Source: a virus. Taken from it: a stretch of DNA of 34,021 nucleotides. Positions 23,607 through 32,543 of the stretch are shown in pieces. Location: positions 1 to 34,021 of the IMG/VR virus record IMGVR_UViG_3300006620_000109, one strand, 5' to 3'. Every line of letters starts with the position of its first letter. Positions within the stretch are counted from its first letter, which is position 1. The position numbers were made by a program, and so were the translations under genes. The notes beneath the pieces are model-generated. The model made no database searches and was not told where the DNA came from. It was given only the letters and a program-made list of their open reading frames with translations.

Positions 23607-24238
23607 TGCAAATTGAATACTCGAGAATAGTCAAATGGTTTCGATATAATCATCCAAACAAGATGGACAGGCTTTGGGATAGCCTATCACCGAATCAAAT
23701 TATTGGCAAGCAGTGGTTAGTTAATAGTCTGCAAAACGTGCAGATTCCTCGAGATGAGAATGGTCAATTCAGAGTAGAAATCGTAGGTGGCTGGTATGGC
23801 TATCCACTTATTGATCTTCTTATGTCAGAGTACCCCGGTCAAATCAAAGAGATAGACATATTCGAATTAGATGAATTTGCTACAAAGGTTATCTACCGCT
23901 ACAGCCAGATCTTTGGACACACTAACGTTAGAATATTTCACCAAGACTACTTTACATATCAAGAAACTCGTAGAACACATATGGTAATCAATACTAGCTG
24001 TGAACACATGTGGGATATGTCTCATAATAAAGAATGCTATGAATCACCCGATAGAACTCTATTAGTATTGCAATCAAATAACAAGAGAGATGAGATAGAA
24101 CATATTAACTGTGTAGATAGTTGCCAAGAACTATTAGAAAAGAATGAGTTAAGTGAAATGCATGGCGATTGGAAAAGAATGAATCAAGGTACGCCAGATA
24201 AATTTATTCGATTTATGGTTATGGGTAAATGGAAATAG
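23606..24238 (+). CDS. SAM-dependent methyltransferase-like protein
   Basis: A 210-residue protein. VEIVGGWYGYPLIDLL (from residue 57) occupies the place of the SAM-binding motif I, IDIFELDEFA (83-92) the acidic motif II, VRIFHQDYFTY (108-118) motif III, and MVINTSCEHMWDM (126-138) the active-site strand. This is a class I methyltransferase pattern with an unusual GGWYG in place of GxGxG. The ATG overlaps the upstream TAA (TAATG). The acceptor is unknown; a glycan or virion protein is possible given the surrounding glycosyltransferases. Confidence 0.65.
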   Translation: MQIEYSRIVKWFRYNHPNKMDRLWDSLSPNQIIGKQWLVNSLQNVQIPRDENGQFRVEIVGGWYGYPLIDLLMSEYPGQIKEIDIFELDEFATKVIYRYSQIFGHTNVRIFHQDYFTYQETRRTHMVINTSCEHMWDMSHNKECYESPDRTLLVLQSNNKRDEIEHINCVDSCQELLEKNELSEMHGDWKRMNQGTPDKFIRFMVMGKWK

Positions 24239-24765
24239 TTTTAGTAAACACTCCGCCCGCGTACGGACAGCAGGTGTGGGTGGATAATATTAAGCATATG
24301 CTTGATAATAATAACAGGGAGTACGATACTATTCATGTCATGGATAGCGTGGTATATGGCGGTGTTTACGATAAGCTTCTTCTGTTTGATCGTTTTCGGA
24401 CGGGACAATACCTGTATTTTGATCTCGACATTATTATCAACGGCTCTATCGTGGATCTTTATACTAATAAATTTACGCTACTAAATGCATGGTGGAGAGA
24501 ACCATTTCACACACCGTTGAATAGTTCTATTATGTCATGGTGTGGTGACCATTCGTATATCCACGACAAATTCGCAGAAGATCCAGACTACTATATGGTA
24601 AAATATCACAAAGGCATTGATGAATATATTTACAAAGAAATAGAATACGAAACATATGAGAAAGTCTGTGATTCGTATGTTTACGGTGGAGGTGAAATGC
24701 CTATTACTCTATACAATCATGCAAGGGATAAGCTATGGGAACACGAGTGTTCGCTGTCAGAATAG
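24229..24765 (+). CDS. Glycosyltransferase-like protein (DxD)
   Basis: A 178-residue protein. YLYFDLDIIING carries the DxD pair Asp65 and Asp67, followed by LLNAWWREPF and NSSIMSW, the same order as in the neighbouring glycosyltransferases (AAQAWWRD in the next gene). It is short for the fold and lacks the C-terminal HFxGxxKPH segment of that gene. It overlaps the upstream gene by 10 bases and the next one by 31. It could be a subunit or a minimal transferase. Confidence 0.7.
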   Translation: MEIVLVNTPPAYGQQVWVDNIKHMLDNNNREYDTIHVMDSVVYGGVYDKLLLFDRFRTGQYLYFDLDIIINGSIVDLYTNKFTLLNAWWREPFHTPLNSSIMSWCGDHSYIHDKFAEDPDYYMVKYHKGIDEYIYKEIEYETYEKVCDSYVYGGGEMPITLYNHARDKLWEHECSLSE

Positions 24766-25400
24766 GCGATAGATACGATCAAAAGGTTGAAGACTACATC
24801 AACTCCAAACTCGATAACGTAACGTGGATTCGAGAAGAAACTATAGGAAAGCTACAGTGGAATAAGCTTGTTCCTATGGGTATGGATATTGATGAGCCTG
24901 TTTGTATTATCGATATCGATATTGCATTGATTGGTAATTATATGGATATGATAAACTATCCGATTCATAGAGGAGAATTTATTGCAGCACAAGCGTGGTG
25001 GAGAGATACTGAAGACAGAAGGTATAGACTACAAGGATCATTTCAAAAGTACTATCCAAAAGATTGCAAGTATATTTATGATAAATTTATTTCAAATCCA
25101 GAGTACTGGATGGAATACTATATCAAAAACGGGACCACTATAGGTCCCGTAAATGGTGAGCAATATTTCGTACAAGATAGTGTAGAAGAAAGATTAGAGC
25201 TAAACTATTTGCCAGACTCGTGGATCTGCCGCTGGGAAAACTTTGCAGAATACAATGAAGAATTTATTCGCAGTGCTACAGAATACTACCCTAAAGACTG
25301 GTTATACAAAGATGGAAAGTTTAATCCTGACGTTCGCCTTCTTCATTTTCAAGGGTCGAATAAACCTCATAAAGAAGCGCTAGAAGCTCGAGGGTGGTAG
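24735..25400 (+). CDS. Glycosyltransferase-like protein (GT8-like, DxD and HFxGxxKPH)
   Basis: A 221-residue protein. VCIIDIDIALIGN has the DxD pair Asp60 and Asp62. IAAQAWWRD follows, and LLHFQGSNKPHKE near the C-terminus (His204) matches the HFxGxxKPW motif of GT8-type retaining transferases, which closes over the nucleotide sugar. An AGGG site precedes the ATG. The last 80 bases overlap the convergent minus-strand gene at 25321-25863, and codons around residues 132-139 contain a hairpin that acts in the opposite direction as a terminator. It probably adds sugars to a surface or virion target. Confidence 0.78.
   Translation: MGTRVFAVRIGDRYDQKVEDYINSKLDNVTWIREETIGKLQWNKLVPMGMDIDEPVCIIDIDIALIGNYMDMINYPIHRGEFIAAQAWWRDTEDRRYRLQGSFQKYYPKDCKYIYDKFISNPEYWMEYYIKNGTTIGPVNGEQYFVQDSVEERLELNYLPDSWICRWENFAEYNEEFIRSATEYYPKDWLYKDGKFNPDVRLLHFQGSNKPHKEALEARGW
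25125..25150 (-). terminator. Intrinsic terminator of the structural block, inside an opposing gene
   Basis: The minus strand has perfect 8-base arms ACGGGACC and GGTCCCGT around the 6-base loop TATAGT, followed at once by TTTTGATA. The T run is only on this strand, so it would stop transcripts coming from the structural genes about 170 bases beyond the stop codon at 25321. It lies wholly inside the plus-strand glycosyltransferase gene. Confidence 0.75.
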
Positions 25401-25863
25401 TAGCTTTTCTCATCTTAGCTTTCCACTGACGATTCTTTGAGTTCTTTACTTCTTGAAGCTCAAAGATTTCAAGCTTAAGTTTAAAGAACTTTTCCTGATC
25501 ATTACCTACTTCTTTAATTGATTCTAAACTAATATCACCTTGTTTCATGACTTGGCCGGCGCCAATCTCATAACCTTCAGGAATGTCATTCCATCTCTTA
25601 TCAATAATAGCTGTCAGCGCATCATAGTGCGTGATGAACTCGGTCATGTACCGATGTCCTTCAGCCTCATGCTTATTGAATTCTACATAATTTTTTTCTA
25701 GATCTTCAATAGTAAACTGTTTAAGTATTTGCTTTACTGTCTTATCTTCTGGATTGAATGTAACATGTTCAATGTAATGCATGTCAGCTTTCTTATCATC
25801 CCATTCATAACGAATAAGACTTCTTGAAGTATCAGTAAATCTTGCAGTGTCTAATTTTTTCAT
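25321..25863 (-). CDS. Unknown helical protein, last gene of structural block
   Basis: A 180-residue protein, not recognised. It begins MKKLDTARFTDTSRSLIRYE, is rich in Glu, Lys and Asp, and from about residue 45 is predicted by eye to be largely helical (EDLEKNYVEFNKHEAEG, then FKLKLEIFELQEVKNSKN). A clear GAGG site 6 bases before the ATG and the 7-base gap to the upstream virion gene support it as real. Its last 26 codons overlap, in antisense, the end of the glycosyltransferase gene. It could be a chaperone or accessory assembly factor; there is no motif to decide. Confidence 0.7.
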   Translation of the reverse strand: MKKLDTARFTDTSRSLIRYEWDDKKADMHYIEHVTFNPEDKTVKQILKQFTIEDLEKNYVEFNKHEAEGHRYMTEFITHYDALTAIIDKRWNDIPEGYEIGAGQVMKQGDISLESIKEVGNDQEKFFKLKLEIFELQEVKNSKNRQWKAKMRKATTTLELLALLYEVYSTLENEEGERQD

Positions 25864-25870
25864 GTTATCC

Positions 25871-26770
25871 TCATGACAGGTTAAAGTAATATGTTGTTTG
25901 TGTTACGGAGGATCCTGATGGAGTACTAAATGTTCGATAGTATGGATTAGAAAACTGATTAGTATTAGTTGTAGCAGTTTGTTTAGTATCCGTAAAGGTA
26001 CCTTTACTCGTACCACCAGCGCTTGTTCCAACGGTGTATTGTAAGTCACCGTTATCCACTCTGCGAGTCAAGGCTGGCAACAAAACGTTTTGAACAAGAT
26101 TTGAACTCTCTATAATCGTTCTTTCTTTTAGATTGTCAGTGTCAAGTCCGAGTGGAAATATATCTGATCCCGGAACTGAACTTAAAGATCTCTTAAGCCA
26201 AAGCTTAGTGACAGTTGATCCGTTTGAGTATGTAGTATCAGTATACCACGTGCCTTTATCATCCCATGTACCAGCGCCACCACTACTCGGTGCACCAGTA
26301 GAAACTCTATATGATCCTACCTCATCACCTGTCTTCATATCTGTAATACATTGAGCGATGAGATCTGCGTAAATGTCTGCTTCTACATAAGCTGTTCTAA
26401 TCTCACCACCGGAAGTATAATGCACGTAACCGTCAGTGTCATGAACTGATCCAGCAGGAAAACTTGGAAACGTTCTATCTTGCTGAAAGGAAAAGTTAGC
26501 ATCAGTTTCTGATCCAATGCCGGGTGCAGCAGGATAACCTGTTATACCGGGTGTCGAACCATTTCGAGTATTTGACGCCATTTGTTGTGTAGAACTCGTA
26601 TCAGCCGCAGTTCCAATAACGGTGAGACTACTTCCAACCGAAACATAACCATCTCCACTTCCAGCCAATTGACTGGCATATGCTACACGCAAATAATATA
26701 GAAGCCGATCCAAATTAGCATCGGTCATTTCTTGCAGATTTCCTGCTTGTAAGCTTAGTGGTCTTACCAT
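25871..26770 (-). CDS. Virion structural protein
   Basis: A 299-residue protein starting MVRPLSLQAGNLQEMTDANL. A helical N-terminal segment (DANLDRLLYYLRVAYASQLA) is followed by Gly/Ser/Thr/Tyr-rich beta sequence, including GAGTWDDKGTWYTDTTYSNG and a C-terminal TQTTYYFNLS. Such composition is typical of marine T4-like structural proteins. A GGA site precedes the ATG, and the upstream stop is one base away. It lies downstream of the gp53 and DUF4815 genes. No named T4 counterpart is claimed. Confidence 0.72.
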   Translation of the reverse strand: MVRPLSLQAGNLQEMTDANLDRLLYYLRVAYASQLAGSGDGYVSVGSSLTVIGTAADTSSTQQMASNTRNGSTPGITGYPAAPGIGSETDANFSFQQDRTFPSFPAGSVHDTDGYVHYTSGGEIRTAYVEADIYADLIAQCITDMKTGDEVGSYRVSTGAPSSGGAGTWDDKGTWYTDTTYSNGSTVTKLWLKRSLSSVPGSDIFPLGLDTDNLKERTIIESSNLVQNVLLPALTRRVDNGDLQYTVGTSAGGTSKGTFTDTKQTATTNTNQFSNPYYRTFSTPSGSSVTQTTYYFNLS

Positions 26771-26771
26771 T

Positions 26772-27206
26772 CTATTGTCCGGGCCCGAATATAGTTTTTA
26801 GAGTTGTTCCAGCTGCATTCTTGATTAAAAGCTGTGTACGAGTTGCAAACACGTGCGAAGTGATTGTATTAGCTTGAATACGAAACTGTCCACCGGCCGA
26901 ATCAAAAGAAATTTGCTGACTAGAATCAACATATGTTGCAAACAATCCTTTCATTTCAGCAGAATCATTTAGATTAGCATCTACAATAGAATTAATATCG
27001 TTAATAGCTGCAACTAGATTATTTTTAACATTTGTGCTTAGTGAAGATAGGGTACCGATACTTGAATCCAAATTGTTAGAAGCAGTAACAAGATCAGAAC
27101 CACCTGCCGAAAGCAATGCAATATCGCCAACGTGACTACCGATTGTATTTGTTTTCGTAACCCAGGTAGAAACCGGATCCGATAGGTTAATTACTGTTAC
27201 TGCCAT
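26772..27206 (-). CDS. Virion structural protein
   Basis: A 144-residue protein. VTVINLSDPVSTWVTKTNTI at the N-terminus and GDIALL are a known start of small structural proteins in marine T4-like phages. A helical middle (NNLVAAINDINSI, NDSAEMKGLF) is followed by a beta C-terminus ending IFGPGQ. It has an AGGAT ribosome site and overlaps the coiled-coil gene by 20 bases. Probably a fibre or neck-associated component. Confidence 0.75.
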   Translation of the reverse strand: MAVTVINLSDPVSTWVTKTNTIGSHVGDIALLSAGGSDLVTASNNLDSSIGTLSSLSTNVKNNLVAAINDINSIVDANLNDSAEMKGLFATYVDSSQQISFDSAGGQFRIQANTITSHVFATRTQLLIKNAAGTTLKTIFGPGQ

Positions 27207-27408
27207 CTTTATCCTCTACAAGTTTCATGAGCATTTTTTTAAGTTGATCAACATCATTAGCTAAACTTTGAATTTGCTCTTGCTGCTCTCTCCACACTTT
27301 TTTTCTTCTTCTAGCCTGATTAACTTCACTGGTATTAACATTTAAGATGACACCATTAGTAGTTCTTACTAAGTCTGGATGGCCATCTACTCGAGTGTAT
27401 TTATTCAT
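27187..27408 (-). CDS. Small coiled-coil virion-region protein
   Basis: A 73-residue protein starting MNKYTRVDGHPDLVRTTNG. The N-terminal VDGHPDLVRTTNGVILN block is shared by small proteins near the structural genes of marine T4-like phages. Residues 30-67 form a probable coiled coil (QARRRKKVWREQQEQIQSLA, then DVDQLKKMLMKLVEDK). TAATG links it to the 1,710-residue gene. The function is not known; it may bridge or regulate assembly. Confidence 0.75.
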   Translation of the reverse strand: MNKYTRVDGHPDLVRTTNGVILNVNTSEVNQARRRKKVWREQQEQIQSLANDVDQLKKMLMKLVEDKDGSNSN

Positions 27409-30400
27409 TATGTTACCATAGCAATTGTTCTAAGATCTTTAATGATTGGAATCTTAGAAGAGTTAGTTGAATTCATCACGATTTTAACTTGGAACTTAGT
27501 GAATGCATCAAGGAATCCGCCCTGTCCGCCCGGCATATACTCGTAGTCTCTAAAGATAGCAGGGTTATCATCAGGTGGATTGTTTGAGAATTCTTTAACT
27601 TCAACCCAGTTAATTTCGTCAAAGTTTGTTTCGCCAGTTCCTACTTTGTAATACACATCAAATGTACCCGTCAAAGGTCTGTGAGCTCCAAACAAGATCT
27701 TCAATCCTACTGCCTGTTCTTCAAGTGTTACCGGAACAGTAACATGCTTCGCCGCAGAAGTACCTTGGCTAGGATGAGTTTCTTGCACAATTGCAATCGG
27801 TACGTTAAATCCATTCGTATTATTTGAATCTTGTTTATCGATAACATTTTCAAATGTAGTAATAGAAGCTCTTTGTAGATCTACGATCGGTGTAACTTTA
27901 TCATCTTGGGTTGTCAGTGTTAGCTTAAGTGTAGTTGACTTAGCTCCAGATAAAGCTGCTTCATTTGAATCGCTGAAGATCGCTTGTGGTTCATCATTAA
28001 CATTGAAGTCATTTAGAAGTACAGTTCCGAAGTTTGTATCTTTTGCTCGGCTATATCCGGTTGCCGTATTTCTATTGTTAGCGTATGATGCACCGTTTGT
28101 TAGTTTAATCTGCGCGGTGATGTTAGTTGAATTAGGCATCAGTGTTTGAATATTTGGTACATAATTATCAAACATCATATTCTGAGTTGCAAGCAACCCG
28201 TCACCACCCGTTCTAACACTGCTAGTAGCAGCAGAGTCCGCTTCAAAAGTATAACCCGTCCAATCAACTGACGTTACTGTTCGAGATCCAGCCATCATGG
28301 ATCCAATGATACCGCCATAATATGCACTAGAATTAATGTTCGGGAATCTAACTTTATCATTCTTGATAAAGCCATGACAAGGTTGGAATACTCTTACAGT
28401 CTCATCACCCTCAGTTGTCAACAGCGCGTTGTTAAACAATGGTACAGCTGGCACTGAAGCATTTTCAAGAATAGCATCACCTGTTGTATTGAACTTAGCT
28501 CTATACAGCTTAAACATCAAGTCTTTAGACTGATCCGGTGTCCATGTAAATCCATTCTGAGAAGTAAATAGAGAACCTAGTGTAGGCTGCCTATTGACTC
28601 GAGCTTCAGTAGATCCTAATACGAAATCATAAGTTTCAGCGACATAAGCATTGTATTCAATAGTTTCCGCTTTAAGAACAAATGCGTATTCTCTATCAGG
28701 AAGAAGATAGACCGGCTCAGGAAATTCAAATGTAGTAGGTGCTGCTCTTACTGCAGCCATACTGTTAATGTCTGTCGGCAAATTAACATCAGCCGGTGAA
28801 ACATATGCATAAGCATCTGGAATATGAATCGAGTTAGGTATGCCATTCTCGACACCTCTTAACTCGCCACGAATAGGAATCACCGAATCTTTTGTTGAAA
28901 GGAATGCTTCAACTTTAGTGACAAATATACCATTAGGATTTTCTTGTCCATTGATGTAGAATGTTTGAGCTAGTGGATCTCCAGCTCCTCCGCCATCACC
29001 GCCATCACCGCCGCCGCCGTCATCTTGAGGAGGTGGAGGTGGTCTATTAATAAGAGTAAGCCTTTGCTCGATTCGAGTATTTCTAACTGTTCTTTGTCGA
29101 GTTTCTAGAACTCCAGAAGAAGTAAATACATTTGATGTTTTAGATAATGCGTCATTATCATTTCCACCTGTAATATCTAGAAGTTTAAATAATTTACTGC
29201 CTGTCCGGAATTTAAGAGATGAATTACTTGGAATAATAAATGATCCAGTGAGTTGTCCTTCAGCATTACTGATTAGGTCAGTTGCTCCACTTGGATGAGC
29301 AGTATTATTTGTGTAAGTATTTCCATCATCACCGCGGCGTCTTGACCATGTTTTAAATGACTCGCCTCGAGTATAACCGTCAATGGCAATATCATTGAAA
29401 TATGAGAAATGCTTAGTATTAGGTCTTAATCCTTCAGCTTTGAAGAATACTTTCTTTGATCTCATGAATGGAATGATTTGTACATCAATAACTTTATCAG
29501 CAATAACTTCTCTTCGAGTTGTTACGCTACCTCTAACAGTAACTGTATTACCACTCGGCCGGCCAATCCAGCTATTTCTCCATGCACCAATACTGTTAAC
29601 TACTCGTGATCCGCCATTTACAATTTTATTGACATTAACAATAACGTCAGGAGCATATCTCGTTTCAACCCATTCGTCAGATGCAGGTGATAGTCTCATT
29701 ACTCCGTTGTGAGTAATAACTGCGAATGGATTAACATTGAGTGTTCCTGTTGCTACATTTTGATTAACAAATTCTGGTTGTGAAGCAATAGGAAGAATTA
29801 CTAGATCACCTTTGAGAGTGGTTGAAGTTCCTGCGTCTGCAGAATCAAAAAGCATTCTAACATTTCTAACATGCTGTTCAGGTGTAAGTACACCTTCAAG
29901 ATCATCGATGACTGCTCTATATTCGCCTCTATCGATTGCAGAGAAGCTATAGTCTTTGAAGTTATCAACTAAGAAACCTGCTTTTGTTCTTGCATTTCCT
30001 GAAGAATCTAGAACAGAAAGACTTGATGTGTTGAGCTCTAAAAGACTTAGAGTAGTTAGTTCTTGAAGAGTATCAATTCTTTGCTCAAGCTCTGCGATAT
30101 CTGACATTGTAAATCGCTTATTAGGAATGATTGCAGTAGATAGATCTGACTCATTCAGTGTAAAAGGATTCAAGTCGACATTCATAAGAAGCATAGAGTT
30201 TGTAGTAACAGCCGGCTGTTCTGGATCTAGATCAGAAACACCAGTCAATACTTCGACTTTACCAACTTGATACCCGGCAGAATTTTTTCTTGTGCTTTCA
30301 GCCGTTGCTACTAGCCTATCTCGTCTCGGCATATAGTAGGTAATATCGCCTGTAAATGTTTCGGTGTTTGTTGGGAGAAGATTAATAAGCCCAGCACCGC

Positions 30401-32540
30401 CACCGCCATCAGAATCATATCCGTGGCCAATACCACCAAGGAGAGATCCAGTCTTAGTTGCAACAGGTCTGAAGTCAGCCACATCTCTTAGAGGAACCGA
30501 CTGGCCATCATTTTGCTCGTATGTAGGAATATCTTTATATGGAACTGTTGCAGTAGGATATGATGTAACATCAAAGAAGCTTCCACTAGTATGAGTGAAG
30601 TGTTTAAATCTTACATAGATGTCACTTGTCGGTGCAGACAAACCACCTTTAAGAATAAGTTTACCGAATCCATAGTAATTATCTCTTTGACCATTGTCTA
30701 GTATCCAGTTCTGAGAAATATCAGCACCATCTGAATCTGCAATCTTTACTGCATCAAGACTGAAGATGTCGGTCTTGTCTAGATCAATAAACTGCTGGCC
30801 AGCTGAGTCAACATTAGCATCACCCGGCCATGCAATAGTGATGTTAGTATCATTAAGAACTTTAGTACGTACAGTAGGAGAAGGCTTACTTACTTTAGCT
30901 AAAATTTCTAGAGTTTTACTTGCAGATGCACCAGTAACGTTAAACGCAGTCTGTGATGCGTCTGTGAAAGTAATAGTAGGAGACTCAATAGGTCCGTCAG
31001 TTGGAGCAATAATCCATTGGCCAGTATTTTCAAAAGTTCCTGATGTTACGGACACACTGGCAGTTGAAGCTCCAGCGCCGTCAGTCGCGACAGTGTATCT
31101 TTCTTGAACCGAGATAGCGTCATATGAAGTACCTGTTTGTGTAGGCCTGACTCTTGGTAGAGGAAATAGCAAATCGTTTTGAGCAGTATTTACTAGTTGA
31201 GCTACACCGTCTACAAGGTTAATATCAAAGTAAGAAGTTGCGCTTGTTCCAATTGACTTAGCAGATCCAAATGATTTACCAGAAGCCATGCGAATATCGA
31301 AAAGATAATATCGGTGGAATGAACCATCTTCTTCAACCGCTCTAACTCTACATGTACCCAAGAAGTCACCGCCATAAGTTACAGCAGATTTAATTTCAAG
31401 CCTTTCAAATGCTGAGATGTTAGGAAGACCTTTGTTAGTACCGCCTAACACATAGTTTCCGTATTGCACAACTATAGCTTCATTTTCAATCGCTACTGTT
31501 TCTTGTGCTTTTGATACATTAATTTTTTCAGCAGGCATTTCTAAGCGGTAACCATCAATATAGACAATACCGTCAGTTACTTCAAGCTCTAGAGTTGAAT
31601 CATTGAGATCATTGAATTTAGCATTAAAGGGTTTGACAATATAATCGCCAGACTCTTCTTTTGTTCTTAGTGCTAAAGTATCATTAAGTACGTTATAAGA
31701 GTTTGTTGTAGTAGTAGTGTCAGTAATTCTACCACCGTTAACTTTAGTCAAGAATATAAAGTTCTCACCAGAAGAAATTTGGTCTCTAGTTGTTAGTACA
31801 AGCCTAATGCGGTATCTGTCAGCACCAGGAGCAGCAATATTAGGAACAGCCCCTTGGTTATCATAAAGATCGTTTGTATCATCAATTGACACTACATCTT
31901 CTACAAGCTTAAATCCTACATCGAAAGTTCCATTGAGCGTGTATTTAGCTAAGTCAATTTGCTGTTTTTCGCAGAATACAAAATGCCCTTGTGCAAAGAA
32001 AACACCTTCTGCAATTGAGAACCGAAGGCCTTGACCGGATGCACCAGATGAAGCAGTAATCATATCATATGCTGAGCCTAGTGCAGCATTTTGTAGAGTA
32101 TTACTGTTTCCAATAGTAACCGGCGATGAACCTGAAGTACCAGCTGACGTAGAAACATACTGAACAATGAGTGTATCAGGATCTGAACCAGTAGCTGGAA
32201 TCACTTCTAGTACTTTAACAATAAGCTGTGGGTTAGGAGATGCTACTGTAAAGTCTTTACCGATAATATCTGCGGTGTTAGTCGGCAGTTGTCCTCCAGC
32301 AAGCTTAACAAAATTGACATTGCTTAAAGTTAAACCTCCGGGTTTAACCATCCCGCCTTCTCTAAAGATATTATTTCCAAATCTTTCAACTTCTTTTTGG
32401 ATAATAGTTTGAAGCTGCGTAAGCTCGCGAGCCTGCAAAGCTTTACCCGAATTAAATAGAATTCGATGGTAATTATCGCTATCTCGAAAGTCGTCTTTAT
32501 ATGTTGTATTGAACGTAGTTGTAGTTAGATTTGTTGCCAT
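27408..32540 (-). CDS. Large virion structural protein, DUF4815 family
   Basis: A 1,710-residue protein. The N-terminus (DNYHRILFNSGKALQARELT, then QTIIQKEVERFGNNIFREGG) is the signature of the DUF4815 structural proteins of marine T4-like phages. RFTMSDIAELEQRIDTLQEL, near residue 810, is a second conserved block. A proline/glycine hinge at about 1165-1185 (RPPPPPQDDGGGGDGG) precedes the DPLAQTFYINGQ and GIFVTKVEAFLSTKD domain. The C-terminal 300 residues are beta-rich. It is likely a baseplate or baseplate-attached adhesin. It lies three bases from the gp53 gene and overlaps the next gene by TAATG. Confidence 0.88.
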   Translation of the reverse strand: MATNLTTTTFNTTYKDDFRDSDNYHRILFNSGKALQARELTQLQTIIQKEVERFGNNIFREGGMVKPGGLTLSNVNFVKLAGGQLPTNTADIIGKDFTVASPNPQLIVKVLEVIPATGSDPDTLIVQYVSTSAGTSGSSPVTIGNSNTLQNAALGSAYDMITASSGASGQGLRFSIAEGVFFAQGHFVFCEKQQIDLAKYTLNGTFDVGFKLVEDVVSIDDTNDLYDNQGAVPNIAAPGADRYRIRLVLTTRDQISSGENFIFLTKVNGGRITDTTTTTNSYNVLNDTLALRTKEESGDYIVKPFNAKFNDLNDSTLELEVTDGIVYIDGYRLEMPAEKINVSKAQETVAIENEAIVVQYGNYVLGGTNKGLPNISAFERLEIKSAVTYGGDFLGTCRVRAVEEDGSFHRYYLFDIRMASGKSFGSAKSIGTSATSYFDINLVDGVAQLVNTAQNDLLFPLPRVRPTQTGTSYDAISVQERYTVATDGAGASTASVSVTSGTFENTGQWIIAPTDGPIESPTITFTDASQTAFNVTGASASKTLEILAKVSKPSPTVRTKVLNDTNITIAWPGDANVDSAGQQFIDLDKTDIFSLDAVKIADSDGADISQNWILDNGQRDNYYGFGKLILKGGLSAPTSDIYVRFKHFTHTSGSFFDVTSYPTATVPYKDIPTYEQNDGQSVPLRDVADFRPVATKTGSLLGGIGHGYDSDGGGGAGLINLLPTNTETFTGDITYYMPRRDRLVATAESTRKNSAGYQVGKVEVLTGVSDLDPEQPAVTTNSMLLMNVDLNPFTLNESDLSTAIIPNKRFTMSDIAELEQRIDTLQELTTLSLLELNTSSLSVLDSSGNARTKAGFLVDNFKDYSFSAIDRGEYRAVIDDLEGVLTPEQHVRNVRMLFDSADAGTSTTLKGDLVILPIASQPEFVNQNVATGTLNVNPFAVITHNGVMRLSPASDEWVETRYAPDVIVNVNKIVNGGSRVVNSIGAWRNSWIGRPSGNTVTVRGSVTTRREVIADKVIDVQIIPFMRSKKVFFKAEGLRPNTKHFSYFNDIAIDGYTRGESFKTWSRRRGDDGNTYTNNTAHPSGATDLISNAEGQLTGSFIIPSNSSLKFRTGSKLFKLLDITGGNDNDALSKTSNVFTSSGVLETRQRTVRNTRIEQRLTLINRPPPPPQDDGGGGDGGDGGGAGDPLAQTFYINGQENPNGIFVTKVEAFLSTKDSVIPIRGELRGVENGIPNSIHIPDAYAYVSPADVNLPTDINSMAAVRAAPTTFEFPEPVYLLPDREYAFVLKAETIEYNAYVAETYDFVLGSTEARVNRQPTLGSLFTSQNGFTWTPDQSKDLMFKLYRAKFNTTGDAILENASVPAVPLFNNALLTTEGDETVRVFQPCHGFIKNDKVRFPNINSSAYYGGIIGSMMAGSRTVTSVDWTGYTFEADSAATSSVRTGGDGLLATQNMMFDNYVPNIQTLMPNSTNITAQIKLTNGASYANNRNTATGYSRAKDTNFGTVLLNDFNVNDEPQAIFSDSNEAALSGAKSTTLKLTLTTQDDKVTPIVDLQRASITTFENVIDKQDSNNTNGFNVPIAIVQETHPSQGTSAAKHVTVPVTLEEQAVGLKILFGAHRPLTGTFDVYYKVGTGETNFDEINWVEVKEFSNNPPDDNPAIFRDYEYMPGGQGGFLDAFTKFQVKIVMNSTNSSKIPIIKDLRTIAMVT

Positions 32541-32543
32541 TCT

